Source of the DNA: Sphingomonas glacialis
GTDB lineage: Bacteria; Pseudomonadota; Alphaproteobacteria; Sphingomonadales; Sphingomonadaceae
Length of the DNA stretch: 64,000 nucleotides
Assembly (NCBI RefSeq): GCF_006439055.1
Contig: NZ_RCZC01000001.1
Span: 434,001-498,000, forward strand
Reading direction: 5' to 3'
Shown here: in pieces, positions 25,909-35,444 of the stretch
Layout: each line of letters begins with the position of its first letter
How positions within the stretch are numbered: the stretch's first letter is position 1
Translations under genes and position numbers: made by a program
Notes under the pieces: generated by a model
Databases searched by the model: none
The model's input: the letters and a program-made list of their open reading frames with translations, nothing else
Told to the model about the DNA's origin: nothing

Positions 25909-28900
25909 ATGAACACGCTGATCAAGGCGAGCCTGAAGGTGGCGCTTACGACTACCACCCTCGCCACCGGGACGCTGCTGCTCAGCGCGCCCGCGATGGC
26001 GCAGACGACATCGACCGTGCGCGGGCATATCGATGGGGCGACCGCGGGCGCGACCGTCACGCTCACCGATCTCAGCACCGGCCATGTCGAAACGGTCAAG
26101 GCCGACGCCAAGGGCGACTATATTCTGGTCGGCCTGCCGCCGAGCACCTATCGCGTGGCCTCGGGCAGCCGCTCGGCCGAAGTCGTCGTGCCGCTCGGCC
26201 AGGCGGTCACCGCCGATCTCGCCGCACCTGCCGCTGCCGGCGGCGGCAACGATATCGTCGTCACCGGATCGCGCGCGCGCGACGTGCGCACCGCGACGGT
26301 CGGCGCCAACATCTCGCGCTTCCAGCTCGAGAATCTGCCCAATGGCGACCGCAACTTCCTCAACTTCGCGGCACTCGCGCCCGGCGTCACCGTCTCGCCC
26401 CCGACGCTCGGCGGCAAGGCGCGCCAGGTCCAGGCGGGCGGCATCAATTCGGACAATACCAACACCTTCATCGACGGCATCAGCATCAAGAATCTGGTGA
26501 ACCACGGCGGGACGGTCGGGCAGAACATATCGTCGGGTAATCCGTTCCCGGCGTCGGCGGTCGATCAGTTCGACGTCCAGACGCAGAACTTCAAGGCCGA
26601 GTTCGAGCAGGCCGGCTCCGCCGTCATATCGTCGGTCACCAAGACCGGCGGCAACACCTTCCACGGCGAGATCTTCGGCGAATGGCAGCCCAAGGCGTTC
26701 ATCAGCGAGAATTACGATGACCGCCCCGGCAACCTCAACAACGCCACCAAGCCGTATCGCGCGAAGCCGAACTTCGACACGAAATTCTACGGCGGCAACC
26801 TCAGCGGCCCGATCATCAAGGACAAGCTGACGTTCTTCGTCGACTTCGAGGGCACCAGCAAGACCTTCGGCGCCAACGACATCAACGTCTACAACGCCAA
26901 TCTCACCGGCCTGGCGCCGGCCGCGCAGACCTACGCGCAGAGCGCGCGGTCGCAATATAATGGCAGCTATCCCGCGACCTTCGACGAGAAGCTCTATTTC
27001 GGAAAGCTGACCTTCTACGCGACCGCGCGCGACACGATCAACGTGAGCGCGTTCATCCGCAACGAGTCGAACCTCCAGATCAACGGCGGCGCGACGACGC
27101 TCGACGCCTCGACCAACAACCGCAACACCGAGCATCGTTATCAGCTGACCTGGAACCATCGCGGCGAGGGCTGGCTCAACGAGTTCATCTTCGCGCGCGA
27201 TGCCGCCGCCAACGGGTCGATCCCCAATGTCACGGGTCCGTCGAGCGTCGTCACCTTCAACGGGACCGGCGCGACGCCCTTGATCAGCGACAACCGCCTG
27301 CTCATCCTCGGCGGGACCAATTTCTCGCAGGACGACCATCAGTATCAGACGCTGTTCAAGGACAATGTCACCTTCTTCGGCGGCGCGCACACGGTGAAGG
27401 CCGGCATCAAGGTCAATTTCACCAAGCTGCAGCGGCTCGAGAACAATAACGGCGGCGGCACCTATTTCTACGACGCCAACACCTTCTTCGGCCTCGGCAA
27501 CGCGGCCACCGCCGCGCCTTATGCCGCGACGATCAACACCGCCGTCGTAAAGCCGGTCACCGCGAACAACACCGAGATCGGCGGCTTCATCCAGGACGAT
27601 TGGCGGCCGAACGACCATTGGTTGATCAGCGGCGGCCTGCGCTGGGATTACGAATCCAACGCGGTCAACAACAACTATGTGACGCCGGCTGCGATTGCTT
27701 CCGCGCTGCGCGCCTATCCGGGCTGGAAGGCGGCGGGCATCAATGCCGACGATTACATCTCGACGGGCAACAACCGGAAGCCCTTCCTCGGCGCGTTCCA
27801 GCCGCGCTTCGGCATCTCCTACGACGTCAATGGCGACCGCGATCTCGTCTTGGTGCTCGGCGGCGGGCGCTATTACAATCGCTCGCTATTCATCGATGCC
27901 GCGATCGAGACGATCAAGAACCAGTATGAATCGGTCGCGACGATCCGGACTCCGCCGACCTGTACGCTCGGCACCACCGGCTGCGTCGCGACGATCCCGA
28001 CCAACGTCGACCAGTTGCGCACGCTTGCCGCGATGCAGGGCGGCGAGGTCCATCTGCTCAACAACCGGACGCGGATGCCCTTCTCGGATCAGGTCAATTT
28101 CGCGGTCAAGAAGCGTCTCGGCGTGGTCAACACCTCGATCACTTTCGCCTATATCAAGTCGCACAACATCTATCAGGAGGTGGTCGGCAACCGCAATCCG
28201 GACGGGTCGTACAGCCCGGGCGGCAATCCGGTCTATTATTATAACGGCGTGCCCTATGCAGCCGGGATTTTCTACCCTTCCGCCGCGATCAACACCGCGC
28301 CGCTGCCCGGCTATGGCAACGTCTTCATCGGCAATAGCGACGGCAAGGCGCATTATGCCGCGGTCTATCTCCAGGCCGACAAGCCTTATACCGAGGCTTC
28401 GGGTTGGGGCTTCAGCACGACGCTGACGATCTCGAGTTCGCGCTCGAACGATACGCGCAACGGCGCCTCGATCGGCGATCCGTTCAACTTCGACGCGCCG
28501 ACGATCGGCGCGCAGGGGTATGGCGATTCGAGCGGGCTCGAGCGCTGGCGCTTCGTCGCGACCGGCACCATCAAGCTCCCGCTCAACATCCGCGCGACGG
28601 GCTTTGCGACGATCTCGTCGGGTCCGGCGTACGGCGGCGCCCTGTGCGGCATTCCCACCACCGCGCCCGGCGGCGGCGGCTGCTACACGACAAATTTCGG
28701 CATCTATCAGCCGGGTGGGATCGGCTACAAGAACATCGACTTCAACGTCGCCAAGACGTTCAAGATGCCCTACGCGCACGGCCACGAGCTGACGGTCTAT
28801 TTCCAGGCGCTCAACGCGTTCGACTTCGTCAATCGCAACTATTCGACGTTCGGCGGCGGCTTGCAGACGATCGGCGGTGCCAGTGCGACGCGCGATCCCG

Positions 28901-28962
28901 ACACCGGCTCGGTCGCGAGCCAGGGTCGCAACTTCAAGATCGGCGCGAAGTACAAATTCTAG
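25909..28962 (+). CDS. TonB-dependent outer-membrane receptor, Oar-like
   Basis: A 1017-residue receptor. It has a Sec signal ending in AMAQ (about 31), an N-terminal carboxypeptidase-regulatory-like domain (~35-105), then a plug and beta-barrel ending in aromatic KYKF. The TonB-box-like NDIVVTGS lies near residue 115. Such Oar-type receptors import oligosaccharides or other large ligands. GGGGAGA precedes the ATG. It is divergent from a GH3 beta-glucosidase and shares its operator region. A 13-bp stem terminator follows the stop. Context suggests uptake of a beta-glucan-derived oligosaccharide; the ligand is not proven. Confidence 0.9.
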   Translation: MNTLIKASLKVALTTTTLATGTLLLSAPAMAQTTSTVRGHIDGATAGATVTLTDLSTGHVETVKADAKGDYILVGLPPSTYRVASGSRSAEVVVPLGQAVTADLAAPAAAGGGNDIVVTGSRARDVRTATVGANISRFQLENLPNGDRNFLNFAALAPGVTVSPPTLGGKARQVQAGGINSDNTNTFIDGISIKNLVNHGGTVGQNISSGNPFPASAVDQFDVQTQNFKAEFEQAGSAVISSVTKTGGNTFHGEIFGEWQPKAFISENYDDRPGNLNNATKPYRAKPNFDTKFYGGNLSGPIIKDKLTFFVDFEGTSKTFGANDINVYNANLTGLAPAAQTYAQSARSQYNGSYPATFDEKLYFGKLTFYATARDTINVSAFIRNESNLQINGGATTLDASTNNRNTEHRYQLTWNHRGEGWLNEFIFARDAAANGSIPNVTGPSSVVTFNGTGATPLISDNRLLILGGTNFSQDDHQYQTLFKDNVTFFGGAHTVKAGIKVNFTKLQRLENNNGGGTYFYDANTFFGLGNAATAAPYAATINTAVVKPVTANNTEIGGFIQDDWRPNDHWLISGGLRWDYESNAVNNNYVTPAAIASALRAYPGWKAAGINADDYISTGNNRKPFLGAFQPRFGISYDVNGDRDLVLVLGGGRYYNRSLFIDAAIETIKNQYESVATIRTPPTCTLGTTGCVATIPTNVDQLRTLAAMQGGEVHLLNNRTRMPFSDQVNFAVKKRLGVVNTSITFAYIKSHNIYQEVVGNRNPDGSYSPGGNPVYYYNGVPYAAGIFYPSAAINTAPLPGYGNVFIGNSDGKAHYAAVYLQADKPYTEASGWGFSTTLTISSSRSNDTRNGASIGDPFNFDAPTIGAQGYGDSSGLERWRFVATGTIKLPLNIRATGFATISSGPAYGGALCGIPTTAPGGGGCYTTNFGIYQPGGIGYKNIDFNVAKTFKMPYAHGHELTVYFQALNAFDFVNRNYSTFGGGLQTIGGASATRDPDTGSVASQGRNFKIGAKYKF

Positions 28963-28966
28963 CGGC

Positions 28967-28996
28967 GCGTGCCCCGGGGCGAACCCCGGGGCACGC
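28967..28996. terminator. Bidirectional hairpin terminator
   Basis: Perfect 13-bp stem GCGTGCCCCGGGG/CCCCGGGGCACGC with loop CGAA, between the converging TonB receptor (stop 28962) and GH144-like (stop at 29000) genes. Confidence 0.75.
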
Positions 28997-28999
28997 CTG

Positions 29000-30445
29000 C
29001 TATGCCGCGAGCCAGCCGCCGGTAAAGCCCGCGCGCTCCAGCCCCAGCCGGATCGGCGCCGAGCGGCGCATCAGCCGCCAGATCATCCCGTCGCGCGTAT
29101 TGGCGATCGCGCCGAGGATCGGCCCCTGGTCGATGCCGAGATAATTCTCCGACACCCAGCCGCGCACCGGATCGACGCTCCCCCGCTGGAGCGGCTTTTC
29201 GGGCTTGCGAAAGCTCGGATTGAACGCGTCGTAGAAACCGTAGCGGCCGTAGAGCCGGTCCCCCTGCTGCTTATGCAGCGCGAGCGTCGCGGGCACGACG
29301 ATCTCGGGCGCGAAGGCGAGCGAGCCGATCGCCGCGGTCGGCGCGATCGTGCCGTCGTCGAAGCCGTCGGGCTCGTCGACCGGCCCGCGTGCCGAATAGG
29401 CGCGATAGTTGGTGATGTGCCCGTTGACGTCATATTGCACGTCGGCCGGACCAGCCGACGCGGTCAGCCCCCAGATGTCGCGCGAATAGCCTGCCCAGCC
29501 CATCGGGTTGCGGATCGCATAGCTGCGCTGCGCCCAGGTCGCGCGGCGGCTATTCTCGAAATAGTCCATCCCCGCCTCGCGCATCGCCGCATCGCGGATG
29601 CCGCGAAAGTCGATCCACATCTGGCTGTATTGGTGGCCGAACATCGGCGCGAAGGCGAGCCGCCGCGTCGCGCCGCTGCCGCGCCAGCACTTGGCATAAG
29701 GCGCGCACCACGCCGCCCAGGCGTCGGGGCCGACCGCATGCGTCGGCGATCCGAGCGCGAGCAGATTGACCATCATGCCCTCGTTATAGCCATCCCAGTT
29801 GCGCGCGATGAAGCCGACGCCGGGGTGCCAGCCCATCGACAGCACCGCCTGCCCGCGCCGGAACCAGTCCCAATCGGCGCGCGCATAGATCGCGCGCGCG
29901 AGGCGACCGATCTCACGCTCGTCGGGATGGTCCTGGTCGTAATATTCGGCGGCGAACAGCATGCCGAGGAACAGCATCGTGCTGTCGACCGACGACAGCT
30001 CGACATCGCCGAAGCGCAGCCCGCTGTCCATGTGGAGGAAATGGTAGAAGAAACCGCGAAAGCCCGCGACGCCCGACGTTCCGTCACCCTGCGGCGCCTG
30101 ATCGAAGAAGCGCAGCGTTGCCAGCGTGCGCTCGCGCGCCGCGGCGCGGGTGATCCAGCCGCGCTCGACGCCGATCGGATAAGCGGTCAGCGCGAAGCCG
30201 ACCGCGGCGATGCTGCAGAATTCGGGATTGGGCCAGGCATCGGGCACCAGCCCGTTCGCCGGATTGCCGGTCTCCCAGAACCAGCGGAAGGTGCGCTGCT
30301 CGAGATCGTCGAACAGGGCGGGCAGCTTGGGTGCGCGCACCGCGTGGCGGCGGCGTTCGCGCGCGTCCGCTGGCGCCGTGACCGCGCTTGCCAGCCCTCC
30401 CACCGCCAGGAACGTGGAGGCGGTGAAGGTACGGCGATCGATCAC
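29000..30445 (-). CDS. GH144-like / glucoamylase-family beta-glucan hydrolase
   Basis: This 481-residue protein starts at the GTG at 30445 (GGAGA upstream) and carries a twin-arginine leader (DRRTFTASTFLAVGGLASAV). The rest matches the glucoamylase domain family: TFRWFWETGNPANGLVPDAWPN, GFRGFFYHFLHMDSG, NWDGYNEGMMVNLLALGSPTH and FNPSFRKPE. Characterised members of the GH144 branch are endo-beta-1,2-glucanases; that specificity is not proven here. The operator TGTAACCGGTTACA lies 46-59 bp upstream of this start. Together with two GH3 enzymes and a TonB receptor it suggests utilisation of a beta-glucan, possibly beta-1,2-glucan. Confidence 0.85.
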   Translation of the reverse strand: MIDRRTFTASTFLAVGGLASAVTAPADARERRRHAVRAPKLPALFDDLEQRTFRWFWETGNPANGLVPDAWPNPEFCSIAAVGFALTAYPIGVERGWITRAAARERTLATLRFFDQAPQGDGTSGVAGFRGFFYHFLHMDSGLRFGDVELSSVDSTMLFLGMLFAAEYYDQDHPDEREIGRLARAIYARADWDWFRRGQAVLSMGWHPGVGFIARNWDGYNEGMMVNLLALGSPTHAVGPDAWAAWCAPYAKCWRGSGATRRLAFAPMFGHQYSQMWIDFRGIRDAAMREAGMDYFENSRRATWAQRSYAIRNPMGWAGYSRDIWGLTASAGPADVQYDVNGHITNYRAYSARGPVDEPDGFDDGTIAPTAAIGSLAFAPEIVVPATLALHKQQGDRLYGRYGFYDAFNPSFRKPEKPLQRGSVDPVRGWVSENYLGIDQGPILGAIANTRDGMIWRLMRRSAPIRLGLERAGFTGGWLAA

Positions 30446-30490
30446 AATTGCTCTCCAGCCCGTGTCGGTTGGCGCATCGGGCACCGCGGA

Positions 30491-30504
30491 TGTAACCGGT
30501 TACA
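30491..30504. promoter_or_regulatory. Operator TGTAACCGGTTACA (perfect palindrome)
   Basis: A 14-bp perfect palindrome upstream of the GH144-like gene. It is identical to the copy at 32969-32982; half copies lie at 25671 and 25695. Probable site for the LacI protein at 33057. Confidence 0.82.
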
Positions 30505-30650
30505 GAAGTCGGTCAAGCGAAATGCCGAGCGATCGGCCACGCCGTGCCATCGCGCCCGTTGCCTGCTCTCGGCGCTGGCGATGGCCGCGAATCCGCTGCG
30601 CCGCGACACGCATCGTCGGATCATGGCGACGCTCGCGCAGCGCGCCGCAG

Positions 30651-32933
30651 CTACGCCAACGTAAAGCGACCCTCCACGCCGCCCGCCTCGGCCGACGGCG
30701 CGATCCACACGCGGAACGCGCCGGGCTCGACCGTCGGCTTCATGTCGGTGCCGATGAACGTCAGATCGGCGCGGCGCAGCGTGAAGCTGACCTTCTGCGA
30801 CGCGCCGGGCGCGAGCGAAACCCGGCGATAGGCCTTGAGCTGGCGCACCGGGCGCGTGATGCTCGCGGCCACGTCATGGACATAGAGTTGCACGACCTCG
30901 TCCGCCGCGACCTTGCCGCTATTGCTCACCGTCGCCGAGACGGTCAGCGTGCCGTCCGCCGACAGCGTGCCGCCGTCGGAAACGTCCAACCCGGCATAGG
31001 CGATCTGCCCATAGGTCAGGCCATGTCCGAAGGCGAACAGGGCCGTATTGGGTATGCCGCGATAATGCGCCTTGAACGGCTCGAGCGGACCATCGGGATT
31101 GGGCCGGCCGGTCGCCTTGTGCGCGTAATAATAGGGGGCCTGCCCCGTTGCCCTCGAGAAGCTGACCGGCAGCCGTCCCGACGGACTGAAGCGCCCGAAC
31201 AGAATGTCGGCGATCGCCGGTCCGCCTTCCGAGCCGAGGAACCACGTCACCAGGATCGCGGGGGCCGCGAGCACCGCCCCGTCGAGCGCCAGCGCGCGGC
31301 CATTCTTGAGCAGCACCACGATCGGCTTGCCCGTTGCGGCGACGGCCTCGGCGAGCGCGCGCTGCGCCGCGGGCACGACGATCTCGGTGCGCGCCTGCGC
31401 CTCGCCAGACATGTCCTGGCTCTCGCCGATCGCGAGCACGACGACATCCGCCGCCTGCGCCGCCGCGACCGCCGCGGCGATTCCGCCGTCGAGCGGCGCA
31501 TCGACGCCCGACCCCGGCGTCACGCTGATCGCGGCGCGCGGCCCGGCCTGCGCCCGTACGCCCGTCGCGAGGTCGATCGCGTCGGCATCCGACCCGTAGA
31601 CGTTCCACGGCCCGATCAGATCGTGCTGTCCGGCCGCGAACGGGCCGATCAGCGCGATCCTGCGGTTCTGCGCCAGCGGCAGCAGCGCGCCGTCGTTCTT
31701 GAGCAGGACGATCGAACGCCGCGCCGCGTCGCGCGCCACCGCGCGGTTGGCGGGCGTGCCGATCCGCGCCGCCTCGCGCTTCGCATCGATCCGGCGGAAC
31801 GGATCGGCGAACAGACCGAGCGCCACCTTCACGCGCAACACGCGCCGCACCGCTTGGTCGAGCCGCGCCATCGGCACCGCGCCCGAGCGTACCAGATCAG
31901 GGAGATATTTGATGTACAGCGCGCTCTGCATGCTCATGTCGACACCCGCCAGGAAGGCGAGCCGTGCCGCATCGCGCTCGTCGGCGGCGAAGCCATGCGC
32001 GATCAATTCCATATCGCCGGTATAATCGGACACCGTCAGCCCGCCGAAACCCCATTCGTCGCGCAGCACCTCGGTCATCAGCCAATGGTTGGCGGTCGCA
32101 GGGATCCCCGCCACTTCGTTGAACGCCGCCATCACCGATCCGGCGCCGACATCGAGCGCTGCTTCGAACGGCGGGAAATAGACGTCGCGCAACGTCCGCT
32201 CGGATATATCGACGGAATTGTAGTCGAGCCCCCCCTCGCCCGCGCCGTACGCCGCGAAATGCTTGGCGCACGCCATCACCGCATCGTTCGCGGTCAACGC
32301 GCTGCCCTGGAACCCCCGCACCCGCGCCCGCGCGAAATCGCAGCCGAGCAGCACGTCCTCGCCCGCGCCCTCGACGCCGCGTCCCCAGCGCGCGTCGCGC
32401 GCGATGTCGACCATCGGCGCGAAGGTCCAGTCGATCCCCGCCGCCGCCGCCTCGACCGCCGCGACACGCGCGGTCCGCTCGGCGAGCGTCGGATCGAAGC
32501 TCGCCGCTTCGCCCAAGGGCACCGGGAACACCGTGCGGAAGCCGTGGATCACGTCGGCGGCGAAGATCAGCGGGATCTTCAGCCGGCTGCGCATCGCGGC
32601 CTGCTGCATCGCGAGCGCCATCTTCGCGCCATTGCCGTTGAACACGCCGGTCAGCCGGCCGGCCCCGGCATCGGCGAGCTGACTCTCATAGCCACCGGTC
32701 GGGGCGATCGGGTTGAGCTTGCTCGCGGCACCGCCGGCCCAGGCCGCGGCCATCAGCGTCAGCTGCCCGGCTTTTTCCTCGAGCGTCATCTGCCCGACCA
32801 GCGCCTCGACCGCCAGCGGCAGCGCGCCCGTGCCGACCGACGCCAGCAGCGCGCGCGCCGGACTGGAGCGCCATACCAGCACCGCCGCACCGCCGAGCAT
32901 CAGGCTGCGTCGCGAGACCTGTATCGTGTTCAC
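30651..32933 (-). CDS. bglX: GH3 beta-glucosidase (second copy)
   Basis: A 760-residue GH3 enzyme with a twin-arginine leader (VSRRSLMLGG). The catalytic domain carries the nucleophile Asp303 in TVSDYTGD. Domain two includes RSIVLLKNDGALLPL, and a fibronectin-like C-terminus ends in GAFRVWIAPSA. Start GTG 32933 follows GGGGAGG. It is a divergent paralogue of the GH3 at 23329 and should hydrolyse beta-glucosyl oligosaccharides in the periplasm. The palindromic operator at 32969 lies 36-49 bp upstream, between it and the divergent lacI-type gene, so it is likely repressed in the absence of inducer. Confidence 0.92.
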   Translation of the reverse strand: MNTIQVSRRSLMLGGAAVLVWRSSPARALLASVGTGALPLAVEALVGQMTLEEKAGQLTLMAAAWAGGAASKLNPIAPTGGYESQLADAGAGRLTGVFNGNGAKMALAMQQAAMRSRLKIPLIFAADVIHGFRTVFPVPLGEAASFDPTLAERTARVAAVEAAAAGIDWTFAPMVDIARDARWGRGVEGAGEDVLLGCDFARARVRGFQGSALTANDAVMACAKHFAAYGAGEGGLDYNSVDISERTLRDVYFPPFEAALDVGAGSVMAAFNEVAGIPATANHWLMTEVLRDEWGFGGLTVSDYTGDMELIAHGFAADERDAARLAFLAGVDMSMQSALYIKYLPDLVRSGAVPMARLDQAVRRVLRVKVALGLFADPFRRIDAKREAARIGTPANRAVARDAARRSIVLLKNDGALLPLAQNRRIALIGPFAAGQHDLIGPWNVYGSDADAIDLATGVRAQAGPRAAISVTPGSGVDAPLDGGIAAAVAAAQAADVVVLAIGESQDMSGEAQARTEIVVPAAQRALAEAVAATGKPIVVLLKNGRALALDGAVLAAPAILVTWFLGSEGGPAIADILFGRFSPSGRLPVSFSRATGQAPYYYAHKATGRPNPDGPLEPFKAHYRGIPNTALFAFGHGLTYGQIAYAGLDVSDGGTLSADGTLTVSATVSNSGKVAADEVVQLYVHDVAASITRPVRQLKAYRRVSLAPGASQKVSFTLRRADLTFIGTDMKPTVEPGAFRVWIAPSAEAGGVEGRFTLA

Positions 32934-32968
32934 TCAATCCTCCCCGGTTTTGCAGAGCCTATCGCAAA

Positions 32969-32982
32969 TGTAACCGGTTACA
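32969..32982. promoter_or_regulatory. Operator TGTAACCGGTTACA (GH3/LacI divergent region)
   Basis: The second perfect copy of the 14-bp palindrome, lying between the divergent GH3 gene and the LacI gene. It could give both repression of GH3 and autoregulation. Confidence 0.85.
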
Positions 32983-33056
32983 GCAAGAGCCTTGCCGCGG
33001 TGCCGCTTTCGTGGTGCAAGAAAGCTTGAGAACAACAGCCGGAAAACCTTCGCTTT

Positions 33057-34049
33057 ATGGCGCATGCCACAATCCGTGATGTCGCCCGGGCGGCGAACGT
33101 TTCGATCGCGACGGTCTCGCGCGCGTTGAACGGCCACGGCAATGTGCGCGCCAATCTGCGCGAGCATGTCCAGTCGGTCGCGGCGGCGCTCGGCTATGTG
33201 CCGCACACCGGCGCGCGCAGCCTCAGCCTGGCGCGCACCAACGCGATCGGCGTGATGTTGCCCGACCTCCACGGCGAATTCTATTCGGAGGCGCTGCGTG
33301 GCATCGACGCCGAGGCGTCCGCGCGCGGGTTGCAGCTGCTGCTGTCGAACATGCACGGCGATCAGCGCGGGACCGAGACCTTGCGCTTCATGCGAGGGCG
33401 CGTCGACGCGCTGATCATCATGGCGCCCGATATCGACCCCGAGCGCCTGCTCGCGCATCTCCCCGCGAGCCTGCCGACCGTCCTGATCAGCTGCCCCGAC
33501 GTCTCGGCGGACCATCCGCAGTTCCGCATCGACAATGTCGCCGCCGCCGATGCGATGGTCGAGCATCTGGTCGCGTCCGGGCGGCGGCGCATCGTCCACC
33601 TCTCGGGCCCGCGCGGCAACCGCGACGCCGAGGAGCGGATCGCCGGCTATAGCGCAGCGATGACCCGCCACGGCCTCAGCCCGCGCGTCCTGACGGGCGA
33701 TTTCGAAGAGGAATCGGGGACTGCTGCGGCACAGGCGCTGCTCGGCGACACCGAGCGGGCCGATGCGCTGTTCGCGGCGAACGACATGATGGCGATCGGC
33801 GCGCTGGTCGTCTTTCAGCGCGCCGGGCTCAGCGTGCCCGAGGACATCGCCGTCGCGGGGTTCGACGATATCCCGCTCGCCCGCTTCGTCACGCCCGCGC
33901 TCACCACGATGCGCGTCGGGATTGCCGAGATCGGCGCCGAGGCGGTGTCGCGCGCCGCGGCGATTCTCGCCGGAGAGAGCGACACCGAGATCCGCTGGGT
34001 CGCGCCTCAGATCAAAGCCCGCGCGAGCACGATCGGCGGCGCGGCCTAG
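33057..34049 (+). CDS. LacI-family transcriptional regulator of the GH locus
   Basis: This 330-residue regulator has the LacI HTH and hinge at ~3-55 (ATIRDVARAANVSIATVSRALNG ... YVPHTGARSLSL), followed by a periplasmic-binding-protein-like sensor (VMLPDLHGEFYSEALRGI ... GFDDIPLARFVTPALTTM). It is divergent from the GH3 gene with a perfect palindromic operator between them. LacI proteins bind such CG-centred palindromes, which supports it as the regulator of all four TGTAACCGGTTACA-like sites. The inducer is probably a sugar released by the enzymes. Confidence 0.9.
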   Translation: MAHATIRDVARAANVSIATVSRALNGHGNVRANLREHVQSVAAALGYVPHTGARSLSLARTNAIGVMLPDLHGEFYSEALRGIDAEASARGLQLLLSNMHGDQRGTETLRFMRGRVDALIIMAPDIDPERLLAHLPASLPTVLISCPDVSADHPQFRIDNVAAADAMVEHLVASGRRRIVHLSGPRGNRDAEERIAGYSAAMTRHGLSPRVLTGDFEEESGTAAAQALLGDTERADALFAANDMMAIGALVVFQRAGLSVPEDIAVAGFDDIPLARFVTPALTTMRVGIAEIGAEAVSRAAAILAGESDTEIRWVAPQIKARASTIGGAA

Positions 34050-34166
34050 GTGCCGACGGGCAGTGATACAGCTTCGCTCCCGCGCGCTGGAGACCCCATC
34101 GCCGTGCAGAAATGACGGGGCCGCGCGGCGAAAAGCGCGGCAATCGGTCGTGACGTAGCGCGCGTC

Positions 34167-35399
34167 GTGCGCTACCGGATCGGCGTGACCGCACAGGACC
34201 CCGTCGCCGAAGAGGATGTCGAGAGCGACCGGATCGTCGATGCAGCGCTCGACATCATCGCTCGAGGCGGGCTCGCCCGACTGACGCTGCGCCCGCTTGC
34301 GGCGCAGCTCGGCGTCAGCGTGGCGGTGATCTCGGCGCGGATGGGCAGCAAGGACCAGCTGATCGACCGCGCGATCGACGTTGCCGCCCAGCGCGACCAG
34401 CGGTTCGGCGAACGCTGGTGCGATCTCGCCGCGCGGATCGCGCCGACCGACAGCGCCACCCGCGCCGCGCTTGCCGATCTCGCCTTTCGCGACTGGATGA
34501 CCGCCGGCCGGCGCAATGTCGTCTTCCTGATCGAACTGGTGCACGATCGGGCGCTGCAGGACGCAGCCTCGGCGGCGCTCGACCGGTGGCTCGCACAGGC
34601 GGGAATGGTCTGGTCGCGCTTGCTGTTCGGCACGCCGGCGCTCGCCGATCTGGCGCTCGGCTACATGCTGGACGAAGCGAGCTTCGCGCTCGGCGCGGGC
34701 GATGATCCCGCCTACACGCTGCTGCGCACGCTGTGCCTGCAGCGTCTTACCCACGGCTTTGCGCGCGGTGGCGCGGATGGTGCGGCGATCGAGCGGCTGA
34801 TCGCCGCGCTCGCCCCCGAGCCGCTGCCGATCGCGCGCGACGACGACCCCAAACGCCAGCGGATCGCCGACAGCGCCGCGCGGATCATCGTCTCGCAAGG
34901 GATGGAGGCGACGACGCACCGCTCGGTCGCGCTCGCCGCCGATGTGCCGGCCTCGACCGTCGTCTATCATTTCGGCGGACGCGCCGCCTTGGTCGTGGCG
35001 GGGCTGCACGCCGTGATCGCGCGCTTCCACGGCACGCGTGCGCGTGCGCGGGCCGAAGGCCGGTTGCCCGCCGACGACGCCGAGACGCGCGATCTCGTCA
35101 AGGCGACCTCGATGATCGCGCTGGCCAGCGTGCGCGAGACGAGCCTGCAGCCCTATGCGACCGACATGCGGCGGCGACGCGGCGAGAATATCCGCGCCAC
35201 CGATCTCGCGGCGCTCGGCTTCGGCCCGGCGGCGGCGGCGGGCTTCGATCGCGCCACCGCGCAGGTCATCTCGATCGCGCTGTTCGGGATGCGGATGGTG
35301 GCGATGGCGCGCAAACGGCCCGAGCGCGCGCAGTACCGCGCCGCCTTTGCCGCGTTCGACGCCTGGGATGTCGCGAGGACCGATCCAGGACTGTCATAG
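34167..35399 (+). CDS. Tandem double TetR-family regulator
   Basis: This 410-residue protein contains two TetR-type HTH domains. The first is at ~22-72 (DRIVDAALDIIARGG ... MGSKDQLI); the second is at ~230-280 (KRQRIADSAARIIVSQG ... YHFGGRAALV). Each is followed by ~140 residues of helical ligand-binding-like sequence, so it looks like two fused TetR proteins. TetR dimers normally form from two chains; a fused pair could act as an intramolecular dimer. Start is GTG 34167 or 34185, neither with a strong ribosome site. It precedes an MFS carrier gene that it may regulate. Confidence 0.82.
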   Translation: MRYRIGVTAQDPVAEEDVESDRIVDAALDIIARGGLARLTLRPLAAQLGVSVAVISARMGSKDQLIDRAIDVAAQRDQRFGERWCDLAARIAPTDSATRAALADLAFRDWMTAGRRNVVFLIELVHDRALQDAASAALDRWLAQAGMVWSRLLFGTPALADLALGYMLDEASFALGAGDDPAYTLLRTLCLQRLTHGFARGGADGAAIERLIAALAPEPLPIARDDDPKRQRIADSAARIIVSQGMEATTHRSVALAADVPASTVVYHFGGRAALVVAGLHAVIARFHGTRARARAEGRLPADDAETRDLVKATSMIALASVRETSLQPYATDMRRRRGENIRATDLAALGFGPAAAAGFDRATAQVISIALFGMRMVAMARKRPERAQYRAAFAAFDAWDVARTDPGLS

Positions 35400-35444
35400 A
35401 AGCGGCACATATCCGGTCTAAGCGGCCACGTGGCCCGCAGCAGC

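Noticed and set aside
25594..27618. Long minus-strand frame (674 codons) opposite the Oar-like receptor
   Set aside because: Antisense shadow: low-complexity Ala/Arg/Gly/Val/Asp composition, no domain, and the plus-strand receptor is clear.
30210..33029. 939-codon plus-strand frame opposite the GH144-like and GH3 genes
   Set aside because: Arg/Ala/His-rich shadow caused by high-GC codon bias; no ribosome site or recognisable domain.
32934..35030. 698-codon minus-strand frame opposite the LacI and double-TetR genes
   Set aside because: Shadow frame with Arg/Asp/Gln-rich composition; both plus-strand genes have clear domains.
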